DNA of 48,706 nucleotides from SZUA-229 sp964531165 (lineage in GTDB: Bacteria; Pseudomonadota; Gammaproteobacteria; SZUA-229), in contig CAZHEA010000017.1 in NCBI GenBank assembly GCA_964531165.1, forward strand, positions 1-48,706. Direction: 5' to 3'. The position numbers were made by a program, and so were the translations under genes. A model generated the notes under the pieces. The model saw only the letters and a list, made by a program, of their open reading frames with translations, did no database searches and was not told where the DNA came from. This document shows, one piece after another, positions 23,263-32,219 of the stretch (position 1 is the first letter of the stretch; every line of letters starts with the position of its first letter).

Positions 23263-25449
23263 ATGACCTGTCGTCGTATAAGCCAAAAAATTTCAGTAAT
23301 TATATTCATGTGGATAGTCGCTGTGGTCTATTCCACAACGGTGTTGGCCACATCCGAGCTGCCGCGTTTTGTTGATGCAATACAGGCAGATGAAATATTT
23401 CCGGGTGCGGATCGCTTAGGTGCGCCCACCAATGATCCGGTTGTATCCCCCGCATATAAAGACAGCAAGCAACTGGGGTTTGTGTTTTTAACATCGGATT
23501 ATGTCAATACTACCGGTTATTCAGGTAAGCCATTACATCAGCTCATTGCTATTGATATGCAGGGGGTTATTCAAAAAGTATTACTGGTTGAGCATCATGA
23601 ACCGATTGTGCTAATCGGTATACCGGAAAAAAGAATTACCGCTGTACTCGATGAGTACATCGGGCTGGATGTGGGTAAGCTGGTGCGTGGCACGCAGGAT
23701 GTAAAAATTGATGTCGTGTCCGGTGCCACGGTGACAGTGATGGTGATGGACGACAATATCTTGCGTTCATCAATAAAGGTAGCACGACATTTTGGTTTGT
23801 CCGGTCTGGAAGCCGAGAAAAAACACAGTGGCCCGATTGCATCTGTGAATCCGAAAATTGACGTTATAAAAGACTGGCAGAGTCTCTTAAAAGAAGGCTC
23901 GGTAAAACATTTAAAAATTACAGTTGGTGAAATTAATCAGGCATTTATTGATGATGGAAATCCGCAGGCAATGGAGTTTCATGAAGACGGTGATGCGGCT
24001 GAAACATTTGTAGAAGTATACGCAGCAGTGGTTTCTATCCCCAGTATTGGTAAAAGCCTGCTCGGAGAAAATGAATACCGTAATTTACTGAAAAAATTAA
24101 AGCCGGATGAACAGGCTATCATGCTGGCGGGCGGCGGTCGTTTTTCATTTAAAGGTTCAGGTTATGTGCGCGGCGGAATATTTGATCGCTTCCAGGTGAT
24201 ACAGGACGACACGTCAATTCGTTTCCATGATCGTTACCATAAGCGTCTGCGTTCAATTGCTGCGCAAGGTGCGCCAGAATTACATGATGTTGATATTTTC
24301 AGAACACCTGCCGATTTAAAATTCAATGCGGCAACCCCCTGGAAAATGGAATTGTTAGTGGGTAGAAATATCGGCCCGACTAAAAAGGTGTTTTTAACCT
24401 TTGATCTTAATTACGATCCACCAAAAGAATATTTAAGCTTCACCAAAGCTAAAGCTAATAATGATGCGGGTAATAAAGCCGATCCTATCTGGAAAAAAAT
24501 GTGGCAGTTAAAAACTGTCGAGGTAGTCGTACTTGCATTCGCTTTGTTCGTATTGACGCTGATCTTCTTTTTTCAGGACTGGCTGGTTAAACGACCAAAG
24601 TTAACCGAGCAGGTTCGTACCGGGTTTCTTATATTCACTTTGTTCGGTATTGGCTGGTATTTTAATGCGCAGTTATCAGTGGTGAATATACTGGCGATGT
24701 TCAATGCACTAATAAGCGGTTTTGACTGGTCATATTTTTTAATGGAACCGCTGATATTTATTTTATGGGCATCGGTTGCATCATCATTATTGTTCTGGGG
24801 TCGAGGTGCATATTGTGGCTGGCTGTGCCCGTTTGGCGCGTTGCAGGAGCTATTAAACAAGCTGGCAAAAGCCTTCAAAATAAAACAGATTGCCGTGCCC
24901 TGGGCGGTACATGAACGGGTCTGGTCATTTAAATATTTGATTTTTCTCCTACTGTTTGGGTTATCGCTTTACTCATTAGAATGGGCAGAAAGACTGGCTG
25001 AAATTGAACCATTTAAAACCGCCATTATTTTAAAATTTGTACGTGAATGGCCTTATGTGCTGTTCGCTCTGGCAGTATTAATCCCGGGTTTATTTATTGA
25101 ACGCTTTTACTGTCGTTATTTATGCCCGATGGGCGCTGCACTGGCTATACCCGGAAAAATGCGTATGTTTTCCTGGCTTAAGCGTTATAAAGAATGTGGC
25201 TCACCCTGTCAGCGATGCAGCAATGAGTGCATGGTGCAGGCGATACATCCGGAAGGTAATATTAATGTAAACGAGTGTCTTTATTGTCTGCACTGTCAGG
25301 TGGTGTACAGCGATGATCATGCCTGCCCGGTGATGGTTCAAAAACGTTTGAAAAAAGACCGCAGAGCCGCACATAAAGCATCAGTCAATGCATCACCAGC
25401 TGAGAAAAGTTTATCAGCAATTGAAATTCAGTTACAAAAGGAAAAGTAG
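23263..25449 (+). CDS. nosR: NosR, nitrous-oxide respiration flavo-iron-sulfur membrane protein
   Basis: 728 residues. The N-terminal signal is followed by a periplasmic FMN-binding domain, with the covalent flavin site in SGATVT (near 152-157). About five membrane helices begin near residue 418. Two polyferredoxin-type signatures lie in the membrane part: CGWLCPFGA (near 517) and CRYLCPMGA (near 617). A C-terminal cytoplasmic cluster region shows CGSPCQRCSNEC (near 646) and CLYCLHCQ ... CPVM (near 672-690). NosR passes electrons from the quinol pool towards NosZ and is needed for nos expression and activity. It leads the nos operon. A 150-base leader with the Crp/Fnr-type box precedes the ATG. 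Confidence 0.97.
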   Translation: MTCRRISQKISVIIFMWIVAVVYSTTVLATSELPRFVDAIQADEIFPGADRLGAPTNDPVVSPAYKDSKQLGFVFLTSDYVNTTGYSGKPLHQLIAIDMQGVIQKVLLVEHHEPIVLIGIPEKRITAVLDEYIGLDVGKLVRGTQDVKIDVVSGATVTVMVMDDNILRSSIKVARHFGLSGLEAEKKHSGPIASVNPKIDVIKDWQSLLKEGSVKHLKITVGEINQAFIDDGNPQAMEFHEDGDAAETFVEVYAAVVSIPSIGKSLLGENEYRNLLKKLKPDEQAIMLAGGGRFSFKGSGYVRGGIFDRFQVIQDDTSIRFHDRYHKRLRSIAAQGAPELHDVDIFRTPADLKFNAATPWKMELLVGRNIGPTKKVFLTFDLNYDPPKEYLSFTKAKANNDAGNKADPIWKKMWQLKTVEVVVLAFALFVLTLIFFFQDWLVKRPKLTEQVRTGFLIFTLFGIGWYFNAQLSVVNILAMFNALISGFDWSYFLMEPLIFILWASVASSLLFWGRGAYCGWLCPFGALQELLNKLAKAFKIKQIAVPWAVHERVWSFKYLIFLLLFGLSLYSLEWAERLAEIEPFKTAIILKFVREWPYVLFALAVLIPGLFIERFYCRYLCPMGAALAIPGKMRMFSWLKRYKECGSPCQRCSNECMVQAIHPEGNINVNECLYCLHCQVVYSDDHACPVMVQKRLKKDRRAAHKASVNASPAEKSLSAIEIQLQKEK

Positions 25450-25464
25450 AGTTTACGGAGTGTT

Positions 25465-25499
25465 AAATTTACGAGCTCTAGTAATAATAGAGTAAATTT
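25465..25499 (+). promoter_or_regulatory. Intergenic hairpin between nosR and nosZ
   Basis: AAATTTA (25465-25471) pairs with TAAATTT (25493-25499), and after a 4-base bulge CTCTA (25476-25480) pairs with TAGAG (25488-25492) around a 7-base loop. It lies 38 bases before the nosZ start and does not cover its GAGGAA ribosome binding site. It could protect the nosZ message after processing or act as a partial stop. No function is shown. Confidence 0.45.
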
Positions 25500-25536
25500 T
25501 AAACATGCATTTGTATGTAAAACGAGGAATAGAGTA

Positions 25537-27468
25537 ATGGCGAATAAAAAAGATATTACTGAAGGTGAATCACTAGAGGAAAAGGGACTGGCCCGGCGTC
25601 AGTTGCTCGGTGGTTCTGTTAAGGTTGCCGCACTGGCGGGCTTCGCCGGTTTAACCGGTGTGGGTGTATTAACGCCCGAGGCTGCCATTGCTGCATCAAA
25701 AAATAAAGCGGAAGTAGCACCGGGTGATCTCGATGAATACTACGGTTTCTGGAGTAGCGGTCAGGCGGGTGAATTGCGAATTTTAGGCATGCCATCTATG
25801 CGTGAATTAATGCGGGTACCGGTATTTAACCGTTGCAGTGCATCTGGTTGGGGTTCAACCAACGAGAGTCGTAAAATTTTACGTGATGGTTTATTACCCG
25901 CAACTAAAAAGTTTTTAGATTCAAATGACCGCGGTGGTGTGTGGACAAATGGTGATTTACATCATCCTCACATGTCATTTACTGACGGCACTTATGATGG
26001 TCGTTATTTGTTTATGAATGACAAAGCTAATACGCGGGTTGCACGTGTACGTTGTGACGTGATGAAGACTGACAAGATCATTGAAATTCCTAATGCGTCA
26101 GATATTCATGGTTTACGTCCGCAAAAATATCCGCGCACTGGTTATGTATTTGCTAATGGTGAGCATCGGGTGCCGTTACCGAATGACGGTAGCATCTTAG
26201 ATGAGCCGGAAAAATACCATGCGATTTTCACCGCCATTGACGGTGATGAAATGGAAGTTAAATGGCAGGTAATGGTTGACGGAAACCTGGATAACTGTGA
26301 TGCGGATTACCAGGGTTTGTATGCTTTCTCAACCTGTTATAACAGTGAAGAGGCGACGACGCTGGGTGGCATGATGGCCAACGAGCGTGATTGGGCGGTG
26401 GTGTTTGATATTAAAGCCATCGAAAAAGCGGTTAAGAAAGGTGACTATAAAAAGATTAACGGTGTACCGGTAATTGATGGTCGTCACGGCTCTAAATATA
26501 CCCGTTATATTCCTGTACCGAATAGTCCGCATGGTTGTAACACAGCACCGGATGGTAAGCATGTTGTCTTTAACGGCAAACTTTCACCTACCGTTACGGT
26601 TATCGATGTGCGTCGTCTACCGGATTTATTTAAAGATAAAATCAAGCCACGTGACACCGTTGTTGCCGAGCCTGAATTAGGTTTAGGTCCCTTGCATACT
26701 GCATTTGATGGTGAAGGTAATGCCTTTACAACGTTATTCCTCGACAGCCAGGCGGTGAAGTGGAATATTCAGAAAGCCATTGATGCTTATAATGGCAAGA
26801 AAGTGAATCCGATTATTGAAAAGATCGATGTACATTATCAGCCGGGTCATAATCATACTACGATGGGTGAAACCAAAGAGGCGGATGGTAAGTGGTTAGT
26901 TTCACTGAACAAGTTCTCCAAAGATCGCTTCATTAATGTCGGGCCGTTAAAGCCTGAAAATGAACAGCTGATTGATATCAGCGGTAAGAAAATGAAAGTG
27001 GTTCATGATGGTCCGACGTATGCGGAACCGCATGATGTTTGTATCGTACGCGCAGATATTGTTAACCCGGATTCCTTATGGACTTACGGCGATCGTATGT
27101 GGGCAGATGCAACGGCGCAGGCTAAGAAAGATGGCATTAAACTGGGAACTGACTCGAAGGTAATTCGTGACGGTAATAAAGTTCGCATCTATATGTACTC
27201 TATCGCACCTAATTTCAGCATGGAGAAATTCACTGTGAAACAGGGTGATGAAGTAACTGTGTATATCAGTAACGCGGATGCGATTGATGATCTGACCCAT
27301 GGCTTTACCATGGCGAACTATGGTGTGGCGATGGAAATTGGGCCGCAGCAGACATCATCAATCACCTTCAAGGCTGACCGCCCGGGTGTGCACTGGTTCT
27401 ACTGTCAGTGGTTCTGTCATGCGTTGCACATGGAAATGCGCGGACGTATGTTTGTTGAGCCAGCTTAA
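25537..27468 (+). CDS. nosZ: Nitrous-oxide reductase NosZ (clade I, Tat-exported)
   Basis: 643 residues. A twin-arginine signal (LARRQLLGGSVKVAALAGFAG, Arg20-Arg21) marks the Tat-dependent clade I form. The beta-propeller carries the histidines of the CuZ cluster, seen first in DLHHPHMSFTDG (His142, His143), then in GRHGSK, NSPHGCN, LGPLHTAF, YQPGHNHT and EPHDVC. The C-terminal cupredoxin domain holds the CuA site: Cys623, Trp625, Cys627, His631 and Met634 in FYCQWFCHALHMEM, plus the His of LTHGFTM. It reduces N2O to N2 in the periplasm. The ATG follows GAGGAATAG, and it is flanked by nosR and nosD as in the canonical cluster. All copper ligands appear intact, so the enzyme should be functional. 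Confidence 0.98.
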   Translation: MANKKDITEGESLEEKGLARRQLLGGSVKVAALAGFAGLTGVGVLTPEAAIAASKNKAEVAPGDLDEYYGFWSSGQAGELRILGMPSMRELMRVPVFNRCSASGWGSTNESRKILRDGLLPATKKFLDSNDRGGVWTNGDLHHPHMSFTDGTYDGRYLFMNDKANTRVARVRCDVMKTDKIIEIPNASDIHGLRPQKYPRTGYVFANGEHRVPLPNDGSILDEPEKYHAIFTAIDGDEMEVKWQVMVDGNLDNCDADYQGLYAFSTCYNSEEATTLGGMMANERDWAVVFDIKAIEKAVKKGDYKKINGVPVIDGRHGSKYTRYIPVPNSPHGCNTAPDGKHVVFNGKLSPTVTVIDVRRLPDLFKDKIKPRDTVVAEPELGLGPLHTAFDGEGNAFTTLFLDSQAVKWNIQKAIDAYNGKKVNPIIEKIDVHYQPGHNHTTMGETKEADGKWLVSLNKFSKDRFINVGPLKPENEQLIDISGKKMKVVHDGPTYAEPHDVCIVRADIVNPDSLWTYGDRMWADATAQAKKDGIKLGTDSKVIRDGNKVRIYMYSIAPNFSMEKFTVKQGDEVTVYISNADAIDDLTHGFTMANYGVAMEIGPQQTSSITFKADRPGVHWFYCQWFCHALHMEMRGRMFVEPA

Positions 27469-27480
27469 GGTTTCAGGTTT

Positions 27481-28815
27481 TTGAAACTTAGAGCTTCAAC
27501 AATAAAGCCGGTTGCCGTATGTGAGTTTTTTCACGTACTGGTCACCGGCTTATTTATTGGTTTGTTTTTTATTTCTTATACGGCTCATGCTAATGATATC
27601 CGGGCAACTGAAATAAACGTGGTACCCGGCAAGGGCACTTTACAACAGGCGATTGACTCTGCACAGGCAGGCGATACGCTATTGTTAACAGCAGGAATTT
27701 ATTCCGGTTCAATTAATGTGAACCGATCACTCAATATAAAGGGTGTTGAAAAAAGTGTTATTGATGGCGAAGGCTCATCACATGTAATTTTAATATCGGC
27801 AGCGGATGTGCTGATTAAAGGGGTGCGCATACAGCACTCAGGAAATGATTTAAACGGTGAAGACAGCGCGGTTTTTATTACCGATAAAGGTGATCGTGCA
27901 CGTATAGAAAATAATCATCTGCAAAATAACTTAATTGGTGTCTATCTGAAGGGGCCGAATTCTGCTGTCGTCACTAATAACGTTATTATCGGTAGTCAGT
28001 TTCACCGGGTTAATGACAGAGGTAATGGGGTGTATTTATGGAATACGCCGGGATCTATTATAGAAAAAAATACCATTCGCTATGGACGTGACGGAATATT
28101 TGTCACCAACAGCAAAAACAATATATTTCGTGAAAATCACATGAGTGATCTGCGTTTTGCGATTCATTATATGTATACTCTTGACAGTGATATTAGCAAA
28201 AATATTTCAGTTAATAACCATGTGGGGTTTGCACTGATGTTCTCTGATCGAATTAGGGCGAGTGGTAATCAGTCTATCGGTGATCATGAGCGCGGGCTGT
28301 TTTTCAATTTCACTAATTATTCTGTTATTGAAGGTAATCGGGTTAGCGGTGGAGCAAAAAAATGTGTGTTTATCTATAACGCGAATTTTAATACCATCAA
28401 TAATAATAGCTTTGAAGAATGTGAAATTGGCATTCACTTTACAGCCGGTTCCGAGCGTAATGAAATTTATGCTAATGCATTTATCAATAATCGCACCCAG
28501 GTTAAGTATGTTGGTACCCGTCATATAGAGTGGTCAAAAGACGGTGTTGGAAATTACTGGAGCGATAACGAAGCGTTTGATATTGATGGTAATGGATTTT
28601 CAGATCAGCCCTATCAACCCAATGATTTAGTCGATCAGATTGTCTGGCGACATCCGTTGGCTAAACTATTATTAAATAGCCCGTCAGTTAAGTTATTAAA
28701 ATGGGCGCAGTCAGAGTTTCCCGGCCTTCATCCCGGTGGTGTTACCGACAGTGCGCCGCTGATGAAACCTCCCCGTTTAGAACTATTCATTTCAGGAGAC
28801 CTGGTCAATGAGTAA
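27481..28815 (+). CDS. nosD: NosD, periplasmic copper-site maturation protein
   Basis: 444 residues. After a hydrophobic export signal (about 18-38, ending SYTAHA) the protein is a right-handed parallel beta-helix of CASH/PbH1 repeats, seen as recurring N-x-I/V-x-x-N units such as IENNHLQNNLIGVYLKG, IEKNTIRYGRDGIFVTN and INNNSFEECEIGIHF. NosD works with the NosFY ABC transporter to supply the sulfide or otherwise complete the CuZ cluster of NosZ. The start is TTG at 27481, 12 bases after the nosZ stop, because no ATG/GTG precedes the signal. The stop overlaps nosF by 8 bases, indicating coupled translation. Confidence 0.95.
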   Translation: MKLRASTIKPVAVCEFFHVLVTGLFIGLFFISYTAHANDIRATEINVVPGKGTLQQAIDSAQAGDTLLLTAGIYSGSINVNRSLNIKGVEKSVIDGEGSSHVILISAADVLIKGVRIQHSGNDLNGEDSAVFITDKGDRARIENNHLQNNLIGVYLKGPNSAVVTNNVIIGSQFHRVNDRGNGVYLWNTPGSIIEKNTIRYGRDGIFVTNSKNNIFRENHMSDLRFAIHYMYTLDSDISKNISVNNHVGFALMFSDRIRASGNQSIGDHERGLFFNFTNYSVIEGNRVSGGAKKCVFIYNANFNTINNNSFEECEIGIHFTAGSERNEIYANAFINNRTQVKYVGTRHIEWSKDGVGNYWSDNEAFDIDGNGFSDQPYQPNDLVDQIVWRHPLAKLLLNSPSVKLLKWAQSEFPGLHPGGVTDSAPLMKPPRLELFISGDLVNE

Positions 28816-29746
28816 AACCACCATTGGCAATAATGTTATTTCATTGCAAAGCGTAACTAAAAAGTACGCCAATGAAACAGTGTTACGCGATATAAATTTT
28901 AATGTTTATCCCGGTGAATGCATTGTGCTGGTCGGGCATAACGGTGCCGGTAAAACCTCGTTGATGAAGCTGATGTTAGGTTTAACTAAACCGACATCAG
29001 GCAATGTTGAAGTGCTGGGGCAAAATCCCGCTTTTAGTGCAGCAGTGGCACAGGGTTTATCGCTGGGGTATTTACCTGAAAGCGTGGCATTTTATGAAGC
29101 CATGACCGGTCGTGAAGTACTGGCTTTCTATGCACAACTTAAAGGTTCAACTTCGGCAGAGTGTGAAAAACTACTGGAGTTAGTCGGGCTTGGCGATGCC
29201 GCAAAACGCCGCGTAGGTACTTATTCAAAAGGTATGCGTCAACGCCTGGGTCTGGCTCAGGCCATGCTGGGTAACCCGCAGTTACTATTTCTGGATGAGC
29301 CCACTACCGGTTTAGATCCTATCTTACGCCAGCACTTTTATGAGTTAATTGATGAGCTGCAAAAAGACGGTGCTACATCTTTAATTTCATCCCATTCATT
29401 GCATGAAGTTGAAGCCCGTGCCAGTCGGTTTGTTATTTTAAAATCAGGCATAACGGTGGCGATGGGCTCGCTGGAGGAACTTTATCAGCAGGCCACTTTA
29501 CCGGTGAAGGTAAAAGTGACGGTTGCGCAAGGCCAGGCTTCACGGGTAGCGGAGCGCATGGGATCCGCCGTTAATATTGTGCATGTTAATAATGAAAGTT
29601 TTGATCTGTCGTGTTTTAAAGAAGAAAAAATGCCACTGATTCGACATATCAGTAGCCTTGGTGACGATGTGCAGGATATGCAAATTATGCCGCCCAGACT
29701 GGATGAGCTTTACAGTCATTTTATGAACGGAGATGCCAGTGAATAA
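28808..29746 (+). CDS. nosF: NosF, ABC-transporter ATPase for CuZ assembly
   Basis: 312 residues with one ABC nucleotide-binding domain. Walker A is GHNGAGKT (43-50), the signature segment is YSKGMRQRLGLAQAML (near 138-153) and Walker B is LLFLDEPTTGLDP (near 159-171). The switch His occurs in LISSHSLHEVE. A C-terminal extension of about 90 residues (VKVTVAQGQASRVAERMG onward) is usual in NosF. It pairs with NosY to drive the NosD-dependent maturation step. Start and stop overlap nosD by 8 and nosY by 14 bases. Confidence 0.96.
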   Translation: MSKTTIGNNVISLQSVTKKYANETVLRDINFNVYPGECIVLVGHNGAGKTSLMKLMLGLTKPTSGNVEVLGQNPAFSAAVAQGLSLGYLPESVAFYEAMTGREVLAFYAQLKGSTSAECEKLLELVGLGDAAKRRVGTYSKGMRQRLGLAQAMLGNPQLLFLDEPTTGLDPILRQHFYELIDELQKDGATSLISSHSLHEVEARASRFVILKSGITVAMGSLEELYQQATLPVKVKVTVAQGQASRVAERMGSAVNIVHVNNESFDLSCFKEEKMPLIRHISSLGDDVQDMQIMPPRLDELYSHFMNGDASE

Positions 29747-30578
29747 TTCGGCGATGAAAATGTTATGGGTGCTGGCACTCAAAGAATTACGCGATGGTTT
29801 ACGTAATCGCTGGATTGGTGCCGCCATTTTATTGCTCGGTACTCTGGCGTTGGCGCTGTCTCTTTTAGGATCTGCACCAACCGGTTCTGTTCGTGCTAGT
29901 GATCTTGATATTACGGTGATCAGTTTATCCAGCTTAAGCGTATATTTAATTCCGCTGATTGCATTGATGTTATCGTTTGATGCACTGGTCGGGGAGTTTG
30001 AGCGAGGCACTATGATGCTGCTGCTGACTTATCCGGTTACCCGTTGGCAAGTCATTATGGGTAAGTTTTTAGGTCACTTTCTGATTTTAAGTATCGCTAT
30101 TTTTGCCGGTTATGGTGGTGCGATTATCATTATGACGTTAATGGGCGGTAGCCTTGAAGGCTGGCAGGCGTATCTTGCAATGATGATGAGTTCTTTGTTA
30201 TTAGGCGCGGTGTTTATTGCACTGGGTTATCTATTAAGTGTACTGGTTAAAGAAAGGGCAACCGCGGCGGGCAGTGCTATTGGCTTATGGCTGGTGTTTG
30301 TGGTGTTATATGATCTGGTTTTATTTGGCGCACTATTGCTGGATGAGGGTCAGAAAATCGGCCAGCAACTATTTGCAACTCTGATGTTAATTAGTCCGAC
30401 TGATAGTTACCGGATATTAAATTTAAGTTTATTTGATGGTGTTAGCGATGCAGCGGGTATTGCCGGTATCGCCAGTGAAGCTGGTATGAGTAGCTCGCTA
30501 TTGACCGGCGTGATGTTTTTATGGGTGATCGTGCCATTAGCGCTGACTTTATTTATTTTTCAGAAGCGTGAGCTTTAA
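29733..30578 (+). CDS. nosY: NosY, ABC-transporter membrane subunit for CuZ assembly
   Basis: 281 residues with six membrane helices, the length and pattern of NosY/ABC-2 permeases. A cytoplasmic N-terminus (LALKELRDGLRNRWIGA) leads to helix 1. FDALVGEFERGTMMLLLTYPVTRWQVIMGKFLGH, near residues 85-118, is the ABC-2-type coupling region. It partners NosF and NosD. The stop is followed, 16 bases on, by the third palindromic repeat locus, which separates it from nosL. Confidence 0.95.
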   Translation: MPVNNSAMKMLWVLALKELRDGLRNRWIGAAILLLGTLALALSLLGSAPTGSVRASDLDITVISLSSLSVYLIPLIALMLSFDALVGEFERGTMMLLLTYPVTRWQVIMGKFLGHFLILSIAIFAGYGGAIIIMTLMGGSLEGWQAYLAMMMSSLLLGAVFIALGYLLSVLVKERATAAGSAIGLWLVFVVLYDLVLFGALLLDEGQKIGQQLFATLMLISPTDSYRILNLSLFDGVSDAAGIAGIASEAGMSSSLLTGVMFLWVIVPLALTLFIFQKREL

Positions 30579-30592
30579 CCGTTTTTTTAGTG

Positions 30593-30655
30593 TGTAGGTT
30601 CGAATTTATTCGAATAAGTTGCCCCGTTGCAGGTGCGAATAAATTTGCACCTGCA
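30593..30655. repeat. Dispersed palindrome, locus 3 (double unit) between nosY and nosL
   Basis: The left unit reads TGTAGGTTCGAATTTATTCG with the outer arm lost. The right unit (30628-30655) has arms TGCAGGTGCGAAT and ATTTGCACCTGCA with a 2-base centre. The left unit has lost its GC pair (GGTTCG for GGTGCG), so it has decayed relative to locus 1. It lies inside the nos cluster and may reduce read-through from nosY to nosL. Confidence 0.8.
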
Positions 30656-30710
30656 TTATTAACTTGCATGCATTTAGTGAGTTAAGTTTTTTGTTAATTA
30701 TGAGAGCGTT

Positions 30711-31211
30711 ATGTACAAGTTTTTAGTCTTATTTTTTATTTTATTATTATCGTCATTATCGGCCTGTGAAAAAAATGTACCGGTAGCGATGCCGGATGCA
30801 CAAACATTAACCCGTGAAGCCAATGGTTATTACTGCTTAATGACCGTTGTGTATCACAAGGGCCCGAAAGGTCAGATTATTCTTACCGATAATAAGGTGC
30901 TGTGGTTTACTTCGGTACGCGATACCATCGCTTTCACCCTGTCACCGGAAGAGCCTAAAAATATTGCGGCAATATACGTAAACGACATGACTGGTGCAAA
31001 CTGGGATAATCCAGGTGAGGACAACTGGGTAGATGCGAAAAAAGCCTGGTATGTATTAGGCAGTAATAAGGTGGGGGGTATGGATGCACCGGAAACGGTA
31101 CCCTTTGGAAGTGAAAAAGGCGCACAGGACTTTGTGGCTAAAAATGGCGGGACAGTTTATACATATAATAAAATACCCGCAGAGTATATTACCGGCGATA
31201 CCGGTAATTAA
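30711..31211 (+). CDS. nosL: NosL, copper-binding lipoprotein
   Basis: 166 residues. The signal ends in lipobox LSAC, giving lipidated Cys19. The copper-ligand segment GYYCLMTVVYHKGPKGQI (Cys42, Met44) is the proteobacterial form of the NosL motif. Another typical segment is WVDAKKAWYVLGSNKVGGMDAPETVPFGSEKGAQDFVAKNGG. NosL is an outer-membrane-anchored Cu(I) carrier for NosZ metallation. It ends the nos cluster. The gap to nosY is 132 bases and holds a palindromic repeat, so nosL may have a separate weak promoter. GAGAGCGTT precedes the ATG. Confidence 0.95.
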   Translation: MYKFLVLFFILLLSSLSACEKNVPVAMPDAQTLTREANGYYCLMTVVYHKGPKGQIILTDNKVLWFTSVRDTIAFTLSPEEPKNIAAIYVNDMTGANWDNPGEDNWVDAKKAWYVLGSNKVGGMDAPETVPFGSEKGAQDFVAKNGGTVYTYNKIPAEYITGDTGN

Positions 31212-31275
31212 ATATACAATTTATTATGCTTTCTTTGGGAATTAAGACGTTTTCTTAACCGATATTGATAAAGTG

Positions 31276-31305
31276 GCACTGGATTCTGGCTAGAAGCATA
31301 CTAAA
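31276..31305 (-). repeat. Inverted copy of the AATCCAG-type repeat
   Basis: On the minus strand this reads ATGCTTCTAG, four different bases, AATCCAGTG, matching the core of the element at 10767-10789 at 19 of 23 positions. It lies downstream of nosL and upstream of the toxin gene end, in the 31212-31430 non-coding stretch. Confidence 0.55.
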
Positions 31306-31430
31306 GTGGCGGGGCTTATTTTTGAGTAGTAGTAAGGGTTCAATCAGAATACACTGTTGCAGCATATCGTTAAGGTAAGTGGCTGTGTGTGTAGTTCAGG
31401 TTGTTGCTTTAAGCTGGAGAACAGACTGTT

Positions 31431-31748
31431 TTAGCTGTTTTTATTCACACGATCATCTAATAAATAATTTCTGAGTTTTCTTTCGCTTCTCATTACATAA
31501 AGTATATAAATTTTTTCTTTTTCAATTCTATAAAATATACGGCATGGATTTACGACTATTTCTCGATAGCGTGAATTGTCAATTTCAGGTGGTATGCGGC
31601 CGGACTTAGGGAACTGTTCAAGTTGTTCAATAGTAGAAAAAACTTTTTGTACCAGGTTATTAGCTGCACTCGTTTTATCAAGAGCAATATATTCAGCAAT
31701 TTCATTTAAATCTTGTAATGCGGGTTCAGTCCAGATTATTTGAGCCAT
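31431..31748 (-). CDS. RelE/ParE-family toxin
   Basis: 105 residues with the RelE/ParE fold pattern: IIWTEPALQDLNEIAEYIALD, then an interior helix pair, RIPPEIDNSRYREIVVNPCRIFYRI and the closing strands KIYILYVMRSERKLRNYLL. The motif REIVVNPCRIFYRIEKEKIYIL is typical of ParE/RelE proteins with unassigned target, so gyrase poisoning and mRNA cleavage cannot be told apart. It overlaps the antitoxin gene by 13 bases and is second in the operon, the usual order. Confidence 0.9.
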   Translation of the reverse strand: MAQIIWTEPALQDLNEIAEYIALDKTSAANNLVQKVFSTIEQLEQFPKSGRIPPEIDNSRYREIVVNPCRIFYRIEKEKIYILYVMRSERKLRNYLLDDRVNKNS

Positions 31749-31993
31749 TTGCTCATTTGTTCTTTTGCTTCTGTTTGTGTAAATGTGCGATTTTCTAATA
31801 TAGCCATTTCACCGCGTGCAATGCCTTCTAATATTTGCATACGGTTCTGGGTTAGTTCGTAGTCATTAACATCGACTAAGTAGGCAGAAGGCTTGCCATG
31901 CTCTGTTATAAGAACAGGCTCTTTAGATGCGTGCAGCTCTGCAAGAATTTTGGTGGCCTGCCGTTTCAGTGTTGTCACAAGTTCAATTTTCAT
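31736..31993 (-). CDS. Phd/YefM-family antitoxin
   Basis: 85 residues. The N-terminal DNA-binding and dimerisation fold (about 1-55) shows TTLKRQATKILAELHASKEPVLITEHGKPSAYLVDVNDYE, the Phd/YefM signature. The C-terminal half (GEMAILENRTFTQTEAKEQMSKWL) should wrap the toxin. Direct repeats that may be the operator begin 3 bases upstream of the ATG, leaving no Shine-Dalgarno sequence, so initiation may be weak or leaderless. Confidence 0.9.
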   Translation of the reverse strand: MKIELVTTLKRQATKILAELHASKEPVLITEHGKPSAYLVDVNDYELTQNRMQILEGIARGEMAILENRTFTQTEAKEQMSKWLK

Positions 31994-31995
31994 AA

Positions 31996-32022
31996 TAGTG
32001 ATACTGTAGTGATACTGTAGTG
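31996..32022. promoter_or_regulatory. Direct repeats at the toxin-antitoxin promoter
   Basis: TAGTGATACTG occurs at 31996-32006 and again at 32007-32017, followed by TAGTG (32018-32022). Each unit contains the dyad AGT-GAT-ACT, so the array gives overlapping palindromes suited to cooperative binding by the antitoxin or complex. The position immediately upstream of the antitoxin start supports autoregulation. Binding is inferred. Confidence 0.6.
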
Positions 32023-32219
32023 GTTTTGCAAGGCTTGTTTTTAGCTAACTGTTTCATTTTGTAATGCTTTAGTCGGAATCCCGTGATCCCCGCTAACGTT
32101 TCGTAAAAGTAACGGTACTCAGCTCAAAGCCCTATCTTAAATGTCAGTATTACGGCTTCCTATTCAGTCGTTGAATTTTCAAGTGTTATAATTAACTGGA
32201 CATTGGGTCATTTAAGATT

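Noticed and set aside
30711..31211. A defective NosL because the CxxCGM motif is missing
   Set aside because: Proteobacterial NosL proteins carry the GYYCxM form seen here (Cys42, Met44), so the site appears intact.
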